NCBI GenBank assembly: GCA_027366525.1
Contig: DAHXKG010000009.1
Coordinates: forward strand, 1 to 64,000
Origin: a candidate division FCPU426 bacterium
GTDB lineage: Bacteria > Oederibacteriota > Muellerivitia > Muellerivitales > DAHXKG01
Direction: 5' to 3'
Length of the DNA: 64,000 nt
Translations under genes and position numbers: made by a program
In this document: piece after piece, positions 58,538 to 64,000 of the stretch
Layout: each line of letters starts with the position of its first letter
Numbering within the stretch: position 1 is the stretch's first letter
Notes under the pieces: generated by a model
Told to the model about the DNA's origin: nothing
What the model saw: the letters and a program-made list of their open reading frames with translations, nothing else
The model's database searches: none

Positions 58538-58925
58538 GTGAAAAGCCGGAAGATTCAATGATTCAAAAATGATCTGTCTTTTTATAACAGTTCAGTTTTA
58601 TTGTAAAGAGAAGTAACGATAAGACAATCGGGAACGATTCCGAGAGAAATACGATGAGATTGATCAGGACACCAAAGACCGGTGACAAAGGATTTGACGC
58701 AAGTGCGGCCAACTTTCAAGATGAGAATTTCAATAGAAAAAAGATTTAGTTGACAGTTGGGATTCTACTTGCCACGGGGGCTGAACGATCTCATCGCTCT
58801 AGGGGATGGATTTTATGCTGCTTCGAAATTTAAATTCAACAATGGCGCTCTCTTTAGTTCAAGAGGATGAATTTTCATGGGCCACTTGTCCATAAGCCAA
58901 GTTTAGCTTAATGTGGAAAATTAGG
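58538..58925. other. 388-base stretch between eno and ilvD with a decayed or unknown element
   Basis: Read on the minus strand, one frame from 58893 to 58582 has only two stops (TAA at 58813-58815, TAG at 58765-58767) in 104 codons. The last 61 codons are fully open and include FVTGLWCPDQSHRISLGIV. The forward strand is also open over about 55 codons here. A short hairpin TCGG/CCGA surrounds 58628-58643. It looks like a degraded gene, an interspersed repeat or a structured RNA. I cannot name it. Confidence 0.45.
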
Positions 58926-60599
58926 TTAATCAACAATAGCCCCTAAACTTGCTGACGACACCGACTTTGAAAATTTTGAAAGCACGCCCCGAGTATATTT
59001 GGAAACAGGCGGTTTGAATTTTTTCTTTCGAAGTTGAAGTTCTTGATTTGAAACATGGAGTTGAAGTAATTGTTTGGTTGCGTCAAGCGTAATTAAATCC
59101 CCATTTTTTACAAGGGCGATAGGACCGCCAACCTGAGCCTCTGGGGCGACATGACCCACAACTAAACCATGTGTTCCTCCCGAAAACCGACCATCTGTAA
59201 TTAGAGCCACTTTTTCACCAAGGCCTTGGCCAGAAATCGCCGAAGTCACGGCTAACATTTCCCTCATTCCAGGCCCTCCTTTTGGGCCTTCATATCGAAT
59301 AATGACCACATCGCCCTCACGAATCTGACGCGACTGAACGGCTGAAAAAGCAGCTTCTTCTCCATCAAATACCTTTGCGGGACCCGTGTGTTTAAAAGTT
59401 TTCAAACCTGAAATTTTGGCAACAGCGCCATCTGGAGCAAGGTTGCCGTATAGGATAACAATGGGGGCTGTAGGATATAAAGGATCGTTGATCGGACGAA
59501 TGATCGTTTGATTGGGACTAAAGGGTTTAGATGAATCTAAATTTTCCTTTAAAGTTTTACCAGTTACAGTTAAACAATCTGGATGCAATAGTTTTTCCTT
59601 TAATAACATTTTCATAAGAGCTGGAATGCCTCCAATTTGATCCAAATCGGCCGCTACATATTTTCCACTAGGTTTTAGATCAGCTAAATGGGGAACTTTT
59701 TTACCAATTTTTTCAAAATCGGATAATTGTAATGGGATCCGAATCGCGTGCGCCATAGCAATGAGGTGTAGAACGGCATTGGTGGAACCCCCAAGAGCCA
59801 TAACGACGGTAATAGCATTTTCAAATGCCTTTTTACTCATGATGTCACTTGGACGGATTTTTTTTTGAATTAAATTAAGTATCGCTTTTCCAGCCAAATC
59901 ACAAATGGCTCGTTTGGAATTAGAAATAGCGGGTTGACATGAATCATGCGGGAGAGCCATGCCCATTGCCTCAATGGCCGAGGCCATGGTATTGGCAGTA
60001 TACATGCCACCACAGGAACCTGGACCGGGGCACGCATTTTTCTCAATTGCTTCAAGCTTAGATTTGGATATTTTTTTAGAAGCATATTGGCCGACGGCTT
60101 CAAAGACAGAGACAATATCGATCGGTTGATTGTCACATACGCCGGGAAGAATAGTTCCTCCATAAATAAAAAGGGAGGGGATATTAAGTCGAGCCATCCC
60201 AATTAAAGCCCCAGGCATATTTTTATCACAACCGCCAATGGCAACCAAGCCGTCAAATCGCTGAGCTGACGCCACAACTTCAATGGAATCTGCAATGACT
60301 TCTCGCGAGACCAATGAAAATTTCATACCTTCATGACCCATGGCAATACCATCCGAGACCGTGATCGTTCCAAAAGTTTGTGCAACGCCACGAGCGCTAG
60401 ATATACTTGATTTGACACGAGCAGCGAGTTCATTTAAGTGGATATTACAGGGAGTAATTTCACTCCAAGCCGAAGCAATGCCAATAATGGGTTTTTGAAA
60501 ATCTGCATCTTTAAATCCAACAGCGCGCAACATGGCACGATTGGGAGTGCGCTGGATTCCGTCAGTCATAAGTAACGATTGTGATTTTAAATTTCCCAT
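58926..60599 (-). CDS. ilvD: Dihydroxy-acid dehydratase
   Basis: 557 residues. Third step of Ile/Val synthesis. Signatures: [31 protein letters not shown] with one Fe-S Cys, [17 protein letters not shown] with a second, [17 protein letters not shown], and the C-terminal [21 protein letters not shown]. Last gene of the minus-strand set YfhO-dapF-bcp-ilvD, 18 bases after bcp. Confidence 0.96.
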   Translation of the reverse strand: MGNLKSQSLLMTDGIQRTPNRAMLRAVGFKDADFQKPIIGIASAWSEITPCNIHLNELAARVKSSISSARGVAQTFGTITVSDGIAMGHEGMKFSLVSREVIADSIEVVASAQRFDGLVAIGGCDKNMPGALIGMARLNIPSLFIYGGTILPGVCDNQPIDIVSVFEAVGQYASKKISKSKLEAIEKNACPGPGSCGGMYTANTMASAIEAMGMALPHDSCQPAISNSKRAICDLAGKAILNLIQKKIRPSDIMSKKAFENAITVVMALGGSTNAVLHLIAMAHAIRIPLQLSDFEKIGKKVPHLADLKPSGKYVAADLDQIGGIPALMKMLLKEKLLHPDCLTVTGKTLKENLDSSKPFSPNQTIIRPINDPLYPTAPIVILYGNLAPDGAVAKISGLKTFKHTGPAKVFDGEEAAFSAVQSRQIREGDVVIIRYEGPKGGPGMREMLAVTSAISGQGLGEKVALITDGRFSGGTHGLVVGHVAPEAQVGGPIALVKNGDLITLDATKQLLQLHVSNQELQLRKKKFKPPVSKYTRGVLSKFSKSVSSASLGAIVD

Positions 60600-60617
60600 A
60601 ATGAACCCCTCTCAGTT

Positions 60618-61055
60618 TTAAATAAATGCAAGAATTTCTTGGCTATGATTTTCTGGATTTACTTTTTGAAAAATTTTGCTTATTTTTCCAGTGATGTCTA
60701 TGATCACGGTTATACGTTGATCATATCCCTTTTCAGGATTAAAGGCTCCATAAAGCTTGGAAACGCTTCCATCTTTATCAGCCAGCAGTGGAAAATTCAA
60801 TTGGAATTTTGAAACGAAGGCTTGATGCGATTCCACAGAATCCGTTGAAATTCCAAAAATAACAGTTCCTCTTTGAAGGATATCGGCACAACGGTCTCGA
60901 AAACCGCAGGCTTCTTTAGTACATCCAGGCGTATCATCCTTGGGATAAAAATAGAGAATAACGTTTTTTTTACCTTTAAAACTGTCAAGCGAATATATGG
61001 TTCCATCACTAGCTGGAAGTTGAAAGTTAGGGGCTGGTTGTCCTTCTGAGATCAT
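60618..61055 (-). CDS. bcp: Thiol peroxidase of the BCP/PrxQ family
   Basis: 145 residues. Reduces hydrogen peroxide and organic peroxides. Peroxidatic Cys45 and resolving Cys50 lie in DDTPGCTKEACGFRD, the same spacing and numbering as E. coli Bcp. YFYPKDDTPG and FGISTDSVESHQAF are further family marks. AAGGA lies about 11 bases before the ATG. Confidence 0.95.
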   Translation of the reverse strand: MISEGQPAPNFQLPASDGTIYSLDSFKGKKNVILYFYPKDDTPGCTKEACGFRDRCADILQRGTVIFGISTDSVESHQAFVSKFQLNFPLLADKDGSVSKLYGAFNPEKGYDQRITVIIDITGKISKIFQKVNPENHSQEILAFI

Positions 61056-61168
61056 AAATAAAATTCCTTCATAAATATTAATTAGGTTTTAAAAAGTGGT
61101 TTTACAAAGACCAACTCTAAGCTATTAAAAAAATGTATAAATATCAAGAGAATTTATTTTGAGTCCGG

Positions 61169-62047
61169 TTACGGTTTTAGATGGTCAAGTAATTCATCAG
61201 AAAATTGTCCACTGCAGATTTCTTCTACGGGCCCCCTCATTTTTATTTGAAAATCATTTGCAACTTGGAGAAAAAGATCTCCTCCGGGCATATGCACGGT
61301 CAGATCCGATTGGCATTTCTTGGTTTTAACGCATGCCGCAGCAACGGCACAGGAGGATGATCCAGAAGCCATCGTATATCCTGCCCCCCGCTCCCATATT
61401 TCAATAGAAACTTCCCTTGGATTATTAACAGTGACGAGCTGAACATTGCTTCGGTTAGGAAACTGGGGATGATTTTCAAGAAGGGGCCCAAGGTCATGAA
61501 TGGACCAATTGGGAATTTGATCATGAAAGACGACACAATGGGGATTTCCCATAGATACGCCAGTGATAGGAATGCGTTTTTTTTCTCCTGCAAGAGTAAT
61601 TTCCAGTGGGAAATTAATGACTTCACCTGTGATCCCGTGGATGGGGATTTTTTCAGCGTCAAAGGTCGCTTGACCCATTTCAACGGTTACAGTAACGACA
61701 TGCCCTAGAACGATATGTAAAAATGACTTAACCGTTCCACCTAGGGTTTCAATTTCAAATTTCATTTTTTCAGTATATCCATGTTCGTAAAGAAATTTGC
61801 TGAAAATACGTAATCCATTACCACTTTTTTCTGCTTCACTGCCATCCGGGTTATAAATTTTCAATGCTGCTTCAGCGGAGGAAGCCGGTAATAAAGCTAA
61901 TATTCCATCTGAGCCAATTCCAGTATGGCGGTTACAAATTTGTATGATATTTTGGGGTGTTAAAGGGAAGGATAATTGGGCCAGATCCACAATTAAGTAA
62001 TCATTACCTAACCCATGTGAGCGAATAAATTGGTTTTTTTTTAGCAT
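61169..62047 (-). CDS. dapF: Diaminopimelate epimerase family protein with both catalytic Cys replaced by Ser
   Basis: 292 residues. The fold is clearly DapF: HGLGNDYLIVD, RHTGIGSDGIL, YNPDGSEAEKSGNGLRIF, GVSMGNPHCV, ERGAGYTMASGSSSCA and MPGGDL. The two catalytic cysteines of the family (CGNG and ACGSG) are both serines here, Ser75 and Ser228. In PhzF/proline-racemase relatives, loss of the Cys pair changes racemisation to dehydration or isomerisation. True DapF activity for lysine and peptidoglycan is therefore uncertain. A canonical dapF may exist elsewhere. It lies 54 bases after the YfhO gene and 113 bases before bcp. Confidence 0.88.
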   Translation of the reverse strand: MLKKNQFIRSHGLGNDYLIVDLAQLSFPLTPQNIIQICNRHTGIGSDGILALLPASSAEAALKIYNPDGSEAEKSGNGLRIFSKFLYEHGYTEKMKFEIETLGGTVKSFLHIVLGHVVTVTVEMGQATFDAEKIPIHGITGEVINFPLEITLAGEKKRIPITGVSMGNPHCVVFHDQIPNWSIHDLGPLLENHPQFPNRSNVQLVTVNNPREVSIEIWERGAGYTMASGSSSCAVAAACVKTKKCQSDLTVHMPGGDLFLQVANDFQIKMRGPVEEICSGQFSDELLDHLKP

Positions 62048-62101
62048 ACAAGGTTACCTTTTTAAAAAAAATAAGACAGAGTTAAAAACCCGGCCGAGAC
62101 A

Positions 62102-64000
62102 TTATTTCACAGCTACTTTCTTTATATCAACCGTAGATCGCTTAATTAAAATCCAATGTGAAATTAAATAGGTTATAACGGTGACCATCCAAATAATCGC
62201 CAGTAGCAAAAATAGATTAAGCCAGGGCGGGTGGAATGAAAATTCAACCCGGTGTTTTCCAGCAGGAATAAACAAAGTTTGGAATAGGTAATCCGATGTA
62301 AAAATAGGCACAGGGTGGTGATCAATACGGGCTTGCCAACCGGGATATACAATTTTAGAAAAGCGCACCATGCTTGCATGGTTGAGTTGAATTTTATAAA
62401 CCTGATGATCGGGATGGTCCAGTATCCATTTATATTTTAAATGTGGATTTTTTTTGGAAAGCTGAGATTGTAAGGCGGGAGGAATGGGATGGGAAAAATA
62501 ACCGTTCGATAGTTTGAATTGTGGATTAGAAAGTTGTTGAAGCACCTCATGCGATGTTTTTAAAACAGAAACGTGAGTGAATGCATTGACCATGGGTGGC
62601 AAAGGATTTAGTTGATAAAAATAAAATCCTGGGAATTTTTTCAGCGTGTAATTCGGGCTATTGGTGTAATGTTTAGTGCTCAGAATCCCTTCGACTCCAA
62701 GTAATTGGAGTCGAAAGGGTGTAGTCATCAGCTGTTGATATTTTTTTAAGTGGAGCGGATTATACCCTGTAATACATTTGATTTTAAGAGGCGTTAAAAG
62801 ATTGCTAATGAGCGGATAGTCGATTTGTGTATTTCTTGATTGAATAGGATAGATGAGGTCGTTTAAAAGAATGACGCGATGGTGTTTGATGAGCGGCTTG
62901 GCGGCATTTAAATAAGCCAGATTTGACTGATAATTAAAATTGGATGCGGGGCCTAGTTGATAGGAATCCCATCCCTGTAAAAACAGTGGGAAAATTAGTG
63001 AAAAAATAAAAAGCCATTTGCCCAATTTTTTCCATGAGGGGCTCCACCAAAGTGTTAATCCAAGAATACCTAAGACAATCGCAGTTTCTTCACGCCAAGT
63101 TCTGAATAATCGGATTAACCCAATTAAAAAGAAAATAGAAGCATAGAGATACGCATAAAATTTCAAAGAAGATTTTGGCTGCAATTGTGGATTTTCCGAA
63201 AATTGTTCTAAGGTTTGGTATCCAAACATCGCCAGTACGACGGCACAAAGTACATATAAAAAAATAAATCGAAACGGAGCTCGCAACAGGCTAAACCCTG
63301 GAACGAATAAACAAAAGAGGTGTTGCAAGAAAAAATATTTTCCAAGAGCGATCAAAATTGTAATACTGGCAATTATGGACAAAAGGATAACCGGTTTCGT
63401 GTCTTTCTTTTGAAATGCCAACAGGATCAAAAACAAAGCCCATACTCCAAAACTTCCACAATAAGCTAAGAAGTGACTTTGCAGGGTTGGCGTTAACTGA
63501 AGAATCGCGTTTTGTACAGACATGGAGCGAGGAATGTTCATGGTTGGAAATAAAAACGTATATAGCGTTTTAGGTTTCATGGATAAAATAGAATTAAATT
63601 GTTGATAGGAATGATGGGCGGTTTCGCGGGTGCAAAGATGGGAAAACTGTTGTGTCGGTATAAGTTGGAAAAAAACAGGAAGGACACCCCATAGAAAAAA
63701 TAAAGTTAAAATACATAATCGTCCCAAGCTGGGTTGAATCTTCAATAAATGCGTTTTGCTTTTTTTTTGATTACGAAGAATAGCCAATGTTCGAAATAAA
63801 AAATAGATAAGGCCGGCATAAACGACCGCTAAAATAATTTGAAAACTTCCACATAGAAAAAAAAGAGCAAAAACCAGTCCGGTCATGAAGCCCCAAAAAT
63901 ATTGGTAAGTTTGGGCTGTAAGTTCAATACAGGCAAATACCCATGGAACCCAAGCAAAAGAGGCTAGCACGGGGGGATGAATGAGTTCATGCCAAAAAAA
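62102..64000 (-). CDS. YfhO-family membrane protein (5' end outside window)
   Basis: The frame is open to the last base, so the true start lies beyond the window; a GTG at 63970 is internal. About 630 residues are visible. Eight or more TM helices fill the N-terminal two thirds, for example GFMTGLVFALFFLCGSFQI and FRFIFLYVLCAVVLAMFG. A periplasmic beta domain follows, with the YfhO hallmark VYPGWQARIDHHPVP and IPAGKHRVEFSFHPPW, and a last TM helix. YfhO proteins are GT-C-like and have been linked to glycosylation of envelope polymers. Substrate unknown. Confidence 0.85.
   Translation of the reverse strand, partial: FFWHELIHPPVLASFAWVPWVFACIELTAQTYQYFWGFMTGLVFALFFLCGSFQIILAVVYAGLIYFLFRTLAILRNQKKSKTHLLKIQPSLGRLCILTLFFLWGVLPVFFQLIPTQQFSHLCTRETAHHSYQQFNSILSMKPKTLYTFLFPTMNIPRSMSVQNAILQLTPTLQSHFLAYCGSFGVWALFLILLAFQKKDTKPVILLSIIASITILIALGKYFFLQHLFCLFVPGFSLLRAPFRFIFLYVLCAVVLAMFGYQTLEQFSENPQLQPKSSLKFYAYLYASIFFLIGLIRLFRTWREETAIVLGILGLTLWWSPSWKKLGKWLFIFSLIFPLFLQGWDSYQLGPASNFNYQSNLAYLNAAKPLIKHHRVILLNDLIYPIQSRNTQIDYPLISNLLTPLKIKCITGYNPLHLKKYQQLMTTPFRLQLLGVEGILSTKHYTNSPNYTLKKFPGFYFYQLNPLPPMVNAFTHVSVLKTSHEVLQQLSNPQFKLSNGYFSHPIPPALQSQLSKKNPHLKYKWILDHPDHQVYKIQLNHASMVRFSKIVYPGWQARIDHHPVPIFTSDYLFQTLFIPAGKHRVEFSFHPPWLNLFLLLAIIWMVTVITYLISHWILIKRSTVDIKKVAVK

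Overview
The window reads as a stretch of chromosome from a Gram-negative (didermic), AT-rich bacterium. It carries about 56 protein genes, no rRNA or tRNA that I can recognise, no CRISPR array and no intact insertion sequence. The cell-envelope genes (Kdo and heptose synthesis, heptosyltransferase, MsbA, a PorV/FadL-like barrel, many lipoproteins) show LPS and an outer membrane. The respiratory genes (A2-type haem-copper oxidase, AniA-type copper nitrite reductase) show aerobic respiration with nitrite as an alternative acceptor. Gene content and order (glmU-prs-rplY-pth; kdsB-pyrG-kdsA; split hldE genes; NrdJ; DUF1573; NHL and YfhO proteins) resemble uncultivated candidate phyla such as Omnitrophota or Elusimicrobiota. 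That placement is inference; no marker here settles the phylum.

Layout. 0-3.7 kb: two tandem tryptophan/tyrosine-rich secreted paralogues and a Deg9-like protease. 3.8-7.4 kb: the conserved glmU-prs-rplY-pth operon, with a GlmU whose uridylyltransferase half has lost its motifs. 7.4-12 kb: a GH2 glycosidase coupled to an NHL protein, then a convergent nirK with an FNR/NNR-like palindrome upstream. 12.2-20.4 kb: HU/IHF with a co-translated unknown, a TPR-SpoIID protein, a lipoprotein, cysteine desulfurase, a chemoreceptor and Pgi. 20.5-24.2 kb: B12-dependent ribonucleotide reductase and a class I amidotransferase. 24.4-28.5 kb: cytochrome c oxidase operon coxBACD plus a small CPFC membrane protein. 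28.7-33.9 kb: an exported DUF4412-like protein, a membrane adenylate cyclase and a sugar ABC importer without its ATPase. 33.9-42 kb: metK-ahcY, an outer-membrane barrel, an orphan membrane protein, an NHL lipoprotein, a DUF1573 protein and citrate synthase. 42-54.7 kb: LPS block with msbA, gmhB, two separate sets of heptose kinase and adenylyltransferase, waaF-like heptosyltransferase, kdsB, pyrG and kdsA. 54.8-64 kb: outer-membrane protein, small lipoprotein, aminotransferase, enolase, then a minus-strand set YfhO-dapF-bcp-ilvD.

The most unusual points are the tandem aromatic-rich secreted paralogues, the half-dead GlmU, a DapF homologue with both catalytic cysteines replaced by serine, the doubled heptose-activation genes, and two intergenic stretches (48.1-48.5 and 58.5-58.9 kb) that look like decayed coding sequence or unrecognised elements. 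No single locus is clearly a new multi-gene system. The aromatic-rich pair with its neighbouring protease is the best candidate for undescribed biology.
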